From: Eutreptiella sp. 'Long Island Sound 2002'
Lineage: Eukaryota > Euglenozoa > Euglenophyceae > Eutreptiales > Eutreptiaceae
Direction: 5' to 3'
Length of the DNA stretch: 64,000 nt
NCBI GenBank assembly: GCA_964036045.1
Contig: OZ038389.1
Span: 37,395,998-37,459,997 of the forward strand
The position numbers were made by a program, and so were the translations under genes. Below are positions 9,319 through 20,215 of this stretch, piece after piece; position 1 is the stretch's first letter; every line of letters begins with the position of its first letter. The notes below the pieces were generated by a model. The model was not told the origin of the DNA, did no database searches, and saw only the letters and a program-made list of their open reading frames with translations.

Positions 9319-12300
9319 GGACAGCGCCTGAATTCAGACGCCCCCCACAATGGTGGAAGGCACCCCCCCCGGGGACGCCCTTCCGCCACCCCCACAGCGA
9401 GCAACGCCGGCCCGCAAGGGCGCACGCTGTGGGGCCAGTGCTGGGTCCCCACGCCCGCACCGACCGCACCCGGGACACACGGGTAGCGGAACCCTGGCTG
9501 CCCGCTCCAGAGGACGGGCGACCGGGGGAGGGACAGCGCCTGACACCAGACGCCCCTCACAACGGTGGCAGGCCAGCCCCCCCGGGGACGGCCCCCCACC
9601 ACCCCCGCGGCACGCAGCCCCCACAGGGCATGCAGGCCAAGGCGACAGTGTTGGGCCCCCACACCCACACACCCGCGCCCACAGCACGTGGGTGGCGGAC
9701 CCCAACAGCCCGCTCAGTGGGCGGGCAGTCGGGGGAGGGACAGCGCCTGACCTCAGACGCCCCCCACAATGGTGGAAGGCACCCCCCCCGGGGACGCCCT
9801 TCCGCCACCCCCACAGCGAGCCACGCCGGCCCGCAAGGGCGCACGCTGCGGGGCCGGTGCTTGGTCCCCACGCCCGCACCGACCGCACCCGGGACACACG
9901 GGTCGCGGAACCCTGGCTGCCCGCTCCAGAGGACGGGCGGCCGGGGGAGGGACAGCGCCTGACACCGGACGCCCCTCACAATGGTGGCAGGCCACCCCCC
10001 CAGGGGACGGCCCCCCACCACCAACCCCGCGGCACGCAGCCCCCACAGGGCATGCAGGCCAAGGGCAGCCGCGCCCACAGCACGTGGGTGGCGGACCCCA
10101 ACAGCCCGCCAAGTGGGCGGGCAGTCGGGGGAGGGACAGCGCCTGACCTCAGACGCCCCTCACAATGGTGGAAGGCACCCCCCCCAGGGACCTCCTGCTG
10201 CCACCCCCACAGCGAGCAACGCCGGCCCGCAAGGGCGCACGCTATGGGGCCGGTGCTGGGTCCCCACGCCCGCACCGACCGCACCCGGGACACACGGGTC
10301 GCGGAACCCTGGCTGCCCGCTCCAGAGGACGGGCGGCCGGGGGAGGGACAGCGCCTGACACCAGGCGCCCCCCACAACGGTGGCAGGCCACCCCCCCCGG
10401 GGACGGCCCCCCACCACCCCCGCGGCACGCAGCCTCCACAGGGCATGCAGGCCAAGGGGACAGTGTTGGGCCCCCACACCCACACACCCGCGCCCACAGC
10501 ACGTGGGTGGCGGACCCCAAAAGCCCGCCCAGTGGGCGGGCACTCGGGGGAGGGACAGCGCCTGACCTCAGACGCCCCTCACAATGGTGGAAGGCACCCC
10601 CCCCGGGGACGCCCTTCCGCCACCCCCACAGCGAGCAACGCCGGCCCGCAAGGGCGCACGCTGTGGGGCCGGTGCTCGGTCCCCACGCCCGCACCGACCG
10701 CACCCGGGACACACGGGTTGCGGAACCCTGGCTGCCCGCTCCAGAGGATGGGCAGCCGGGGGAGGGACAGCGCCTGACACCAGACGCCCCTCACAACGGT
10801 GGCAGGCCAACCCCCCCGGGGACGGCCCCCCACCACCCCCGCGGCACACAGCCCCCAGAGGGCATGCAGGCCAGGGGGACAGTGTTGGGCCCCCACACCC
10901 ACACACCCGCGCCCACAGCACGTGGGTGGCGGATCCCAACAGCCCGCCCAGTGGGCGGGCAGTCGGGGGAGGGACAGCGCCTGACCTCAGACGCTCCTCA
11001 CAATAGTGGAAGGCACCCCCCCCGGGGACGCCCTCCCCCCACCCCCACAGCGAGCAACGCCGGCCAGCAAGGGCGCACGCTGTGGGGCCGGTGCTGGGTC
11101 CCCACACCCGCACCGACCGCACCCGGGACACACGGGTCGCGGAACCCCGGCTGCCCGCTCCAGAGGACGGGCGGCCGGGGGAGGGACAGCGCCTGACAGC
11201 AGGTGCCCCTCACAACGGTGGCATGCCGCCCCCCCCTGGAACGGCCCCCCACCACCCCCGCGGCACGCAGCCCCCACAGGGCATGCAGGGCAAGGGGACA
11301 GTGTTGGGACCCCACACCCACACACCTGCGCCCACAGCACGTGGGTGGCGGACGCCAACAGACCGCCCAGTGGGCGGGCAGTCGGGGGAGGGACAGCGCC
11401 TGACCTCAGACGCCCCTCACACAATGGTGGAAGGCACCCCCCCCGGGGACGCCCTTCCGCCACCCCCACAGCGAGCAACGCCGGCCTGCAAGGGCACACG
11501 CTGTGGGGCCGGTGCTGGGTCCCCACGCCCGCACCGACCGCACCCGGGACACACGGGTCGCGGAACCCTGGCTGCCCGCTCCAGAGGACGGGCAGCCGGG
11601 GGAGGGACAGCGCCTGACACCAGACGCCCCTCACAACGGTGGCAGGGCAACCCCCCCGGGGACGGCCCCCCACCACCACCCCCGCGGCACACAGCCCCGA
11701 GAGGGCATGCAGGCCAAGGGGACAGTGTGGGGCCCCCACACCCACACACCCGCGCCCACAGCACGTGGGTGGCGGACCCCAACAGCCCGCCCAGTGGGCG
11801 GGCAGTCGGGGGAGGGACAGCGCCTGACCTCAGACGCTCCTCACAATAGTGGAAGGCACCCCCCCCGGGAACGCCCTCCCCCCACCCCCACAGCGAGCAA
11901 CGCCGGCCCGCAAGGGCGCACGCTGTGGGGCCGGTGCTGGGTCCCCACACCCGCACCGACCGCACCCGGGACACACGGGTCGCGGAACCCCGGCCGCCCG
12001 CTCCAGAGGACGGGCGGCCGGGGGAGGGACAGCGCCTGACAGCAGGTGCCCCTCACAACGGTGGCATGCCGCCCCCCCCTGGAACGGCCCCCCACCACCC
12101 CCGCGGCACGCAGCCCCCACAGGGCATGCAGGGCAAGGGGACAGTGTTGGGCCCCCACACCCACACACCTGCGCCCACAGCACGTGGGTGGCGGACGCCA
12201 ACAGCCCGCCCAGTGGGCGGGCAGTCGGGGGAGGGACAGCGCCTGACCTCAGACGCCCCTCACACAATGGTGGAAGGCACCGCCCCCGGGGACGCCCTTC

Positions 12301-13749
12301 CGCCACCCCCACAGCGAGCAACGCCGGCCTGCAAGGGCACACGCTGTGGGGCCGGTGCTGGGTCCCCACGCCCGCACCGACCGCACCCGGGGCACGCGGG
12401 TCGCGGAACCCTGGCTGCCCGCTCCAGAGGACGGGCGGTCGGGGGAGGCACGGCGCCTGACACCAGACGCCCCTCACAACGGTGGCAGGCCTCCCCCCCC
12501 GGGGACGGCCCCCCACCACCCCCGCGGCACTCAGCCCCCACAGGGCATGCAGGCCAGGGGGACAGTGTTGGGCCCCCACACCCACACACCCGCGCCCACA
12601 GCACGTGGGTGGCGGACCCCAACAGCCCACCGAGTGGGCGGGCAGTCGGGGGAGGGACAGCGCCTGACCTCAGACGCCCCTCACACAATGGTGGAAGGCA
12701 CCCCCCCCGGGGACGCCCTTCCGCCACCCCCACAGCGAGCAACGCCGGCTCGCAAGAACAAACGCTGTGGGGCCGGTTCTGGGTCCCCACGCCAGCACCG
12801 ACTGCACCCGGGAGACACGGGTCGCGGAACCCCGGCTGCCCGCCTCAGAGGACGGGCGGCCGGGGGAGGAACAGCGCCTGACACCAGACGCCCCTCACAA
12901 TGGTGGAAGGCACCCCCCCTGGGAACGCCCTTCCGCCACCCCCACAGCGAGCAACGCCGGCCCGCAAGGGCGCACGCTGCGGGGCCGGTGCTGGGTCCCC
13001 ACGCCCGCACCGACCACACCCAGGACACGGGGGTCGCGGAACCCCGGCTGCCCGCCTCAGAGGACGGGCGGCCGGGGGAGGGACAGCGCCTGACACCAGG
13101 CGCCCCTCACAATGGTGGAAGGCACCCCCCCTGAGAATGCCCTTCCGCCACCCCCACAGCGAGCGACGCCGGCCCACAAGGGCGCACGCTGTGGGGCCGG
13201 TGCTGGGTCCCCACGCCCGCACCGACCGCACCCGGGACACACGGGTCGCGGAACCCCGGCTGCCCGCTCCAGAGGACGGGCGGCCGGGGGAGGGACAGCG
13301 CCTGACACCAGGCGCCCCTCACAATGGTGGAAGGCACCCCCCCCGGGGACGCCCTTCCGCCACCCCCACAGCGAGCAACGCCGCCCAGCAAGGGCGCACG
13401 CTGCGGGGCCGGTGCTGGGTCCCCACGCCCGCACCGACCGCACCCGGGACACACGGGTCGCGAAACCCTGGCTGCCCGCCTCAGAGGACGGGCGGCCGGG
13501 GCAGGGACAGCGCCTGACACCAGACGCCCCTCACAACGGTGGCAGGCCAACGCCCCCAGGGACGGCCCCCCACCAACCCCGCGGCACGCAGCCCCCACAG
13601 GGTATGCAGGCCAAGGGGACAGTGTTGGGCCCCCACACCCACACACCCGCGGCCACAGCACTTGGGTGGCGGACCCCAACAGCCCGCCCAGTGGGCGGGC
13701 AGTCGGGGGAGGGACAGCGCCTGACGTCAGACGCCCCTCACAATGGTGG
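9319..13749 (+). repeat. GC-rich satellite array, dimeric unit (~420 bp)
   Basis: Two subunits of about 210 bp, both starting GACAGCGCCTGAC, alternate. Type A continues with a TGGTGGAAGGCACC block and type B with a GGTGGCAGGC block and a CACGTGGGTGGCGG end. Pairs alternate from 9.3 to 12.7 kb. From about 12.69 to 13.5 kb, four A subunits follow one another at a 212-bp period, then one B. Units are highly similar. Long open frames on both strands arise because the unit is nearly stop-free. No gene is supported here. Confidence 0.92.
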
Positions 13750-14601
13750 GGTTTGAGGATTTGAGGTTTGATTTTGCGGGTACTAGACGCCTTTCGGCCC
13801 CGGGGGGCCACCTGGTCGGGCCAGGTGATATCCTCCCCACCGGGCCCTAGTGGGGGGCCCTCCAAGACGCACCTCCTGCCTGGTGGCGGAGTCCCCCGGG
13901 TTCACAGGGCTCGGAGCCCCGTCCTTCCCCGGCTTCCCCGTTTCGCCACCCCACGGTCAGTGCATCAATTCGCAGCCGTGGCTGCGGGCGCTTACTCACT
14001 GCGTCGCCCCCCTAATGCGTGGTCGCCCGGGGAGCCGGTGCCGCCGGGCGCGTGCTACTGGCTTGTCGCCAGTGGGACCCCCTTGGGATGGCGCGGAGGC
14101 TGCCTAGCCTAGGGGTTGGGGCGTGGCGCTGTGCGCCACTACTGCCTTGGCGGGTGCAGTGCCCCGTCTGTGTGTGCGCGGCGCTCGCGGCCGGTTCGGG
14201 GGGTTCGGGCCGGTACCTGGTGTTGTGTCTCTCTCGTTTCCCCCTTCCCGCCCCGCGTGTTCCGCGCTGCGTGTGGCGGGCCGTCCCGTCCGGGTGTCCC
14301 TTACCCTCGCTCGCTGGTACGCCATTCCACGCGGTCTGTGCGTTCCGCGCGCTCGGTCCGGTTGCCCTTCTGGTAGTCCCCGCGTGCCCCTTTCGTGTGT
14401 GTGCGCTCGCGCTCCCGCGGCGTCCGCTTCTCCCACCTCTGGGTGGTGTGGCGTGCGCACCTCGCGTGGTCCCGGCACTGGGCGCTGGTAGGGCCGTTCC
14501 ACGTGGTCCGTGCCCCTCCGCGTGTCCTGCCCCGGTCCCTTGCTCCGTCTGGCGTGCTTGGGGGGGGGGCGGTCCGGTCCCGGTTCCCCCCTACTTGGCT
14601 T
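13750..14601 (+). repeat. Inverted-repeat arm, left
   Basis: This arm is the reverse complement of 17945-18811, with high similarity over about 850 bp. Its outer end has degenerate TTTGAGG repeats that abut the satellite at 13749. Its inner end (at CTACTTGGCTT) joins an inverted, diverged satellite fragment. No gene is recognised; open frames here are stop-poor GC-rich sequence. Confidence 0.88.
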
Positions 14602-14880
14602 GGGGTTGTGGGGGTGGCGGTAGGGCGTCCCCGGGGGGGGTGCCTTCCACTGTTGCGAGGGGCGTCTGGGGTCAGGCGCTCCCCCTCCCCCGACTGCACG
14701 CCCACTGGGCGGGCTGTTGGGGTTCGCGATCCACGTGTTGTGGGCGCGGGCGTGCGGGTGTGGGGGCCCTTCCCTGTCCCCTCGGCCTGCACGCCCTGCG
14801 GGGGCTGCGCGCCGCGGGGCGGGTCCGTGGCGTTCGTGTGCCGGGGGGCGGCCGGGGGGGGGCCTGTACAACGGGGGGTC
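14602..14880 (-). repeat. Inverted, diverged satellite fragment
   Basis: Read on the minus strand this is recognisable satellite (a B-type then an A-type start) with many more changes than the main arrays. It sits between the left arm and the G-rich core, opposite in orientation to the arrays on either side. Confidence 0.75.
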
Positions 14881-16094
14881 GCTCTGCCTCGTTCCGCCCC
14901 TCTGCCTTCCCTGGGCAGGCAACAAAGCGGGTGTCACTGGCGTCGTGCTGTCCATGGGGGGCGTGGCCCCCCATACCACTCCGGTTCGTGCTCAACCGCC
15001 TTCTCTGGGCGCGATCTGTGCGGCGTCCTGGCGCGTTGGCGCGGGCTCGCTTGTTCTCCGCGGCCCCCGTGGGAGCGGGCGGCTGGGGCGGGGGGGCGGG
15101 TCGCGCTCCGGCTCCTCTCTCGGGCGGGGGGGGGGACCATCCCCCCTGCCTCGGGGGTTGGGGGCCGGGGCCCCTGCGGCTTGCGGGCCGGTGGGGGGGT
15201 GGGGGGGGGGGGTCGCGCCGCGGCCTCCCTGCTCCCCTTCTGGGTGGCGGCCTGCGGTACTCAATCCTGGCCCCCCTCGTGTCCTCGGCGCACTCCCTTC
15301 CGGCGTGCGTGTGCGGTCGGGGTCGCAGTGCCGCCCCGGGGTGGGGGGGGGTGAGGGGCGGCCCGTGGACCGCTCCCCCGGGGGCCCCTGCAGACCTGAA
15401 CCCCCCCTCTGACCTCCCTGAGTGGGCTGTGGTCACGGGAGGGTCATGTGGGGCGCGGCCCCCATACTGTTCCGTTGCGCGCGTTGCTCCGGCACGCTGG
15501 CGTGGGCTCGCCCCGCGGCCGCGACTCCCGCAGGAGCAGGTCCAGGCGCATCCCCCCCCCCCCCCCGCGTCGCGGTCCCTTCTGGGGGGGGGGGCGTCCC
15601 CTCGGCTCCGGGGGGGCGGAGGGCCGCTCCTGTGGCTCCTTAGCTGGGGGGGGTGCGGGGGGGGGGGGTGGGGGGGCCGCCCCCCCGCCCCCCCGCCCCG
15701 TCGGGCGTCGGCCTGCCTTCCGTTGCCCCCAGCGTGCCCCCCCGGGGTATACTCGTGCCGTGGGGGTTGCCGGGGGGCCGCGGGCGTCGGGCGCGGTCCG
15801 GTCGGCCGCCGACGGGTCAGCGCGGCGGGAGGGGGGGGGGGGGGAGGGGGGTGGAACCCCCCCTGCCCTGGTTCCCGCCCCCGTCTTCCCCGGGCCAGCC
15901 TCTGATAAGGCCGCTCCGTTTGCGCCGTCCTGGGCGTCGCCGGTCCGCTGTTGGCCGGCAGCAGGCAGGGCGTGTGGGCGCCTGCCTCGGCCGTGGTGCC
16001 CCCGCACCTCGGGTGCAGCGGCCTCTTCGGGGGGGGTGTGGGGCCGCCGTTTCTTCGGTCCGCCTCCGTCCGCTCTTGGGCCTGAGTGGGAGGG
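14881..16094. other. G-rich core with long G runs
   Basis: The plus strand has many G runs of 7-14 bases. A diverged tandem block is visible: a motif around 14952 (ATGGGGGGCGTGGCCCCCCATAC) recurs in altered form near 15443, a spacing of about 490 bp. A 628-codon open frame across 14019-15905 follows from the lack of A/T and is not supported as a gene. No other feature is seen. Confidence 0.6.
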
Positions 16095-17944
16095 GCAGGG
16101 GGGAGTGGGACCCCAACAGCCCGCCCGGTGGGCGGGCATTCGGGGGAGGGACAGCGCCTGACCTCAGACGCCCCTCACAATGGTGGAAGGCACCCCCCCC
16201 GGGGACGCCCTTCCGCCACCCCCACAGCGAGCAACGCCAGCCCGCAAGGGCGCACGCTGTGGGGCCGGTGATGGGTCCCCACGCCCGCACCGACCGCACC
16301 CGGGACACACGGGTCGCGAAACCCTGGCTGCCCGCTCCAGAGGACGGGCGGCCGGGGGAGGAACAGCGCCTGACACCAGACGCCCCTCACAACGGTGGCA
16401 GGCCGCCCCCCCCGGGGACGGCCCCCCACCACCCCCGCGGCACGCAGCCCCCACAGGGCATGCAGGTCAAGGGAACAGTGTTGGGCCCCCACACCCACAC
16501 ACCCGCGCCCACAGCACGTGGGCGGCGGACCCCACAGCCCGCCCAGTGGGCGGGCAGTCGGGGGAGGGACAGCGCCTGACCTCAAACGCCCCTCACAATG
16601 GTGAAAGGCACCCCCCCCGGGGACGCCCTTCCGCCACCCCCACAGCGAGGAACGCCGACCCGCAAGGGCGCACGCTGTGGGGCCGGTGCTGGGTCCCCAC
16701 ACCCGCACCGACCGCACCCGGAACACACGGGTCGCGGAACCCTGGCTGCCCGCTCCAGAGGACGGGCGGGCGGGGGAGGGACAGCGCCTGACAGCAGGTG
16801 CCCCCCACAACGGTGGCAGGCCACCCCCCCCCGGGGACGCCCCCCCCACCAGCCCCGCAGCACGCAGCCCCCACCGGGCATGCAAGCCAAGGGGACAGTG
16901 TTGGGCCCCCACACCCACACAGCCGCGCCCACAGCACGTGGGTGGCGGACCCCAACAGCCCGCCCAGTGGGCGGGCAGTCGGGGGAGGGACAGCGCCTGA
17001 CCTCAGACGCCCCTCACAATGGTGGAAGGCACCCCCCCCGAGGACGCCCTTCCGCCACCCCCACAGCGAGCAACCCCGGCCCGCAAGGGCTCACGCTGTG
17101 GGGCCGGTGCTGGGTCCCCACGCCCGCGCCGACCGCACCCGGGACACACGGGTCGCGGAACCCTGGCGGCCCGCTCCAGAGGACGGGCGGCCGGGGGAGG
17201 GACAGCGCCTGACACCAGACGCCCCTCTCAATGGTGGAAGGCATCCCCCCCGGGGACGCCCTTCCGCCACCCCCACAGCGAGCAACGCCGGCCCGCAAGG
17301 GCGCACGCTGTGGGGCCGGTGCTGGGTCCCCACGCCCGCACCGACCGCACCCGGGACACACGGGTCGCAGAACCCCGGACGCCCGCCCCAGAGGGCGGGC
17401 GGCTGGGAGAGGGACAGCGCCTGACACCAGACGCCCCTCACAACGGTGGCAGGCCAACCCCCCCGGGGACGGCCCCCCACCAGCCCCGCGGCACGCAGCC
17501 CCCACAGGGCATGCAGGCCAAGGGGATAGTGTTGGGCCCCCACACCCACACGCCCGCGACCACAACATGTGGGTGGCGGACCCCAACAGCCCGCCCAGTG
17601 GGCGGGCAGTTCGGGGGGGGGGGGGGCGCCTGACCTCAAACGCCCCTCACAACGGTGGAAGGCATTCCCCCGGGAACGCCCTTCCGCCACCCCCACAGCG
17701 AGCAACGCCGGCCCGCAAGGGCGCACGCTGTGGGGCCGGTGCTGGGTCCCCACGCCTGCACCGACCGCACCCGGGACACACGGGTCGCGGTACCCCGGCT
17801 GCCCGCCCAAGAGGACGGGCGGTCGGGGGAGGGACGGCGCCTGACACCAGACGCCCCTCACAACAGTGGCAGGCCACCCCCCCCCCCCCGGGGACGGCCC
17901 CCCACCACCCCCGCGGCACGCAGCCCCCACAGGGCGTGCAGGCC
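16095..17944 (+). repeat. GC-rich satellite array, second block
   Basis: The same A and B subunits in the same orientation as 9319-13749, about nine subunits, ending mid-unit at GGCATGCAGGCC-like sequence where the right inverted arm begins. One A subunit near 17232 follows another A directly. Confidence 0.9.
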
Positions 17945-18811
17945 AAGCCAGGTAGGGGGGAACCGGGACCGGACCGCCCCCCCCCCCAAACACGCCAGAC
18001 GGAGCAAGGGACCGGGGCAGGACATGCGGAGGGGCACGGACCACGTGGAACGGCCCTACCAGCGCCCAGTGCCGGGACCGCGCGAGGTGCGCACACCACA
18101 CCACCAAGGGGGGGGGGAAGCGGACGCCGCGGGAGCGCGAGCGCACACACACGCAAAGGGCACGCGGGGGCTACCAGAAGGGCAACCGGACCGAGCTCGC
18201 GGAACGCACAGACCGCGTGGAATGGCGTACCAGCGAGCGAGGGTAAGGGACACCCGGACGGGACGGCCCGCCACAAGCAGCACGGGACACGCGGGGCGGG
18301 AAGGGAGAAACGGGAGAGACACAACACCAGGTACCGGCCCGAGCCCCCCGAACCGGCCGCGAGCGCCGCGCACACACGGACGGGGCACTGCACCCGCCAA
18401 GGCAGTAGTGGCGCACTGCGCCACGCCCCAGCCCCTAGGCTAGGCAGCCTCCGCGCTAGCCCAAGGGGGTCCCACTGGCGACAAGCCAGTAGCACAGGCC
18501 CGGCAGCGCCGGCGCCCCGGGCGACCACGCATTAGGGGGGCGACGCAGTGGGTAAGCGCCCGCAGCCACGGCTGCGAATTGATGCACTGACCGGGGAGTG
18601 GCGAAACGGGGAAGCCGGGGAGGGACGGGGCTCCGAGCTCTGTGAACCCGGGGGACTCCGCCACCAGGCAGGAGGTGCGTCTTGGAGGGCCCCCCACTAG
18701 GACCCGGTGGGGGAGGATATCACCTGGCCCGACCAGGTGGCCCCCCGGGGCCGAAAGGCGTCTAGTACCCGCAAAATCAAACCTCAAACCTCAAACCTCA
18801 AACCTCAAATC
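17945..18811 (-). repeat. Inverted-repeat arm, right, ending in CAAACCT repeats
   Basis: Reverse complement of the left arm at 13750-14601. The outer end carries four to five copies of a CAAACCT 7-mer (about 18778-18811) before unique sequence begins. Near 18541-18560 the sequence GACGCAGTGGGTAAGCGC resembles a tRNA A box, so the arm may contain an old tRNA-derived piece. Confidence 0.88.
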
Positions 18812-19002
18812 TTGAATACTACGCACACACGCACGACCTATAATCTACAGAGTCCGCGTCCGCATGCGCTGCAACTCAATCGCATTACAGGGGCGTGCGG
18901 CAGCATGGTAGCCCGGGTGCCAGGCATATGCTTGTAAATTACAGCACCGGCAACCAGAAATGGTTTCGCTTTGCTTAGAGACAGCGCCGGATCCTTCGCT
19001 TT

Positions 19003-19485
19003 CTACTTGGCGTCAGTTTTTTCATTTTCTCGCCTCAAGGGACCGAAGTTTGCAAAGGAGCCGCACACAGTCGTGTCGTCTACAAGCACGCTGAATTTCA
19101 TCTTGGACACGGCTTTCGATTCGTTCTGCACGCAGGAACAGGCACACACTGCCGTGGCAGAAATGGGCACAGCCCTCGTGTTGCCAATCATTGTAGCACC
19201 TGCTGTCTCCCTGCCTTTAGCGTTGTTGGCAGCGGCAAGGCCGCAACGTTGCGTTCGTAGCGGCCGGAAGTGGGGTGGCAGGCTGCCGCCGGCACAGAGG
19301 TAAATTGTACGGAACCAGAGCCCTGCCAAGTCGCAGCGCCATCCAATTTGACGGATGCGGACGACGTCATGTCTGCTGACACTGACAAATGGATGGTCAA
19401 TAGAAGCGCCGACGAATGTGTTGTAGGTTGAATCTTGGTGTTTGCGTGTATGAGCGCATTTGGCTACCTGAGTTTTTGGCGGCAT
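19003..19485 (-). CDS. Hypothetical protein (weak)
   Basis: An ATG-started frame of 160 codons in DNA of moderate GC, just past the satellite edge. It has several cysteines in its second half and ends with a basic tail. No family is recognised. Overlapping frames on both strands (18971-19303 plus, 19188-19400 minus) are about as plausible, so this may be a gene with an intron or no gene at all. Confidence 0.2.
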   Translation of the reverse strand: MPPKTQVAKCAHTRKHQDSTYNTFVGASIDHPFVSVSRHDVVRIRQIGWRCDLAGLWFRTIYLCAGGSLPPHFRPLRTQRCGLAAANNAKGRETAGATMIGNTRAVPISATAVCACSCVQNESKAVSKMKFSVLVDDTTVCGSFANFGPLRRENEKTDAK

Positions 19486-19744
19486 GTCTTTTTTTTCTTC
19501 GCCACGGTTGGTCTTGTCCTCTGCCAGAGCATTAACGGGTTCTGACGACCGGTTGTATGAACGTTTGCGAGGTGCTCTGGCAGCAGCACTATTGTGGTGT
19601 ACTCTTGAGGTGCTTGGCTGCGCAGCAGTGATGTTGTTTGCCCTGCCCTACTTTTTTTTGCTTGTTTTGAGCCAAATGCATTTGCCATCTACCGGGTACG
19701 TAGGGCTCAGCTACGTTTTAGGGACATGAGTCGCATATGGGTAA

Positions 19745-20215
19745 GGAGATTGGATGGATGAAAACCTACATGAATTGTACGGATCGATTGCACATGACAT
19801 AGGAGCGGTAAACGGATTAAAATCAAAACTGGTATGTAGTACATGGAAAAAACAATCAACATCATTTTGAAAAGTACATTGTGCATTAACATAATTTTGA
19901 AAAGATTTTGAAAAGTGAACTATAAGTTGGTGTAGCATGACAAAAGAGCAAATGGATGAAAAAATACATGTGCCCAAACATGATTTGGAGGGATGGTGCA
20001 CAACATGGAAATAAAAAATTGATTAAAAGGACGACATGATTTTGATGTAGTATGTAGTACATGAATAAAATCGCATATAATAATCAATTTGAAGTGTACA
20101 TTGTGTGTCGGGGGATTGATGAAGCAATACAGAAACATAATTTTCAACCAGAGAGTGTGCATGACAAACGATGGATGAAAATACACTTATAGACCGGCAT
20201 GATTTGGACGGCAAT
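19745..20215. repeat. AT-rich diverged tandem repeat, ~218-bp period
   Basis: GTATGTAGTACATG occurs at 19832 and 20050, and ATGGATGAAAA occurs near 19754, 19954 and 20171. The two full units share about two thirds of their bases. The AT content contrasts sharply with the satellites next door. Confidence 0.6.

Noticed and set aside
9350-13865. Long open frames (up to 475 codons) across the GC-rich satellite
   Set aside because: They are translations of the repeat on both strands, with no unique domain and no splice or start context.
14019-15905. 628-codon plus-strand frame
   Set aside because: It runs through an inverted-repeat arm, inverted satellite and G-rich core. It is low in stops only because of base composition.
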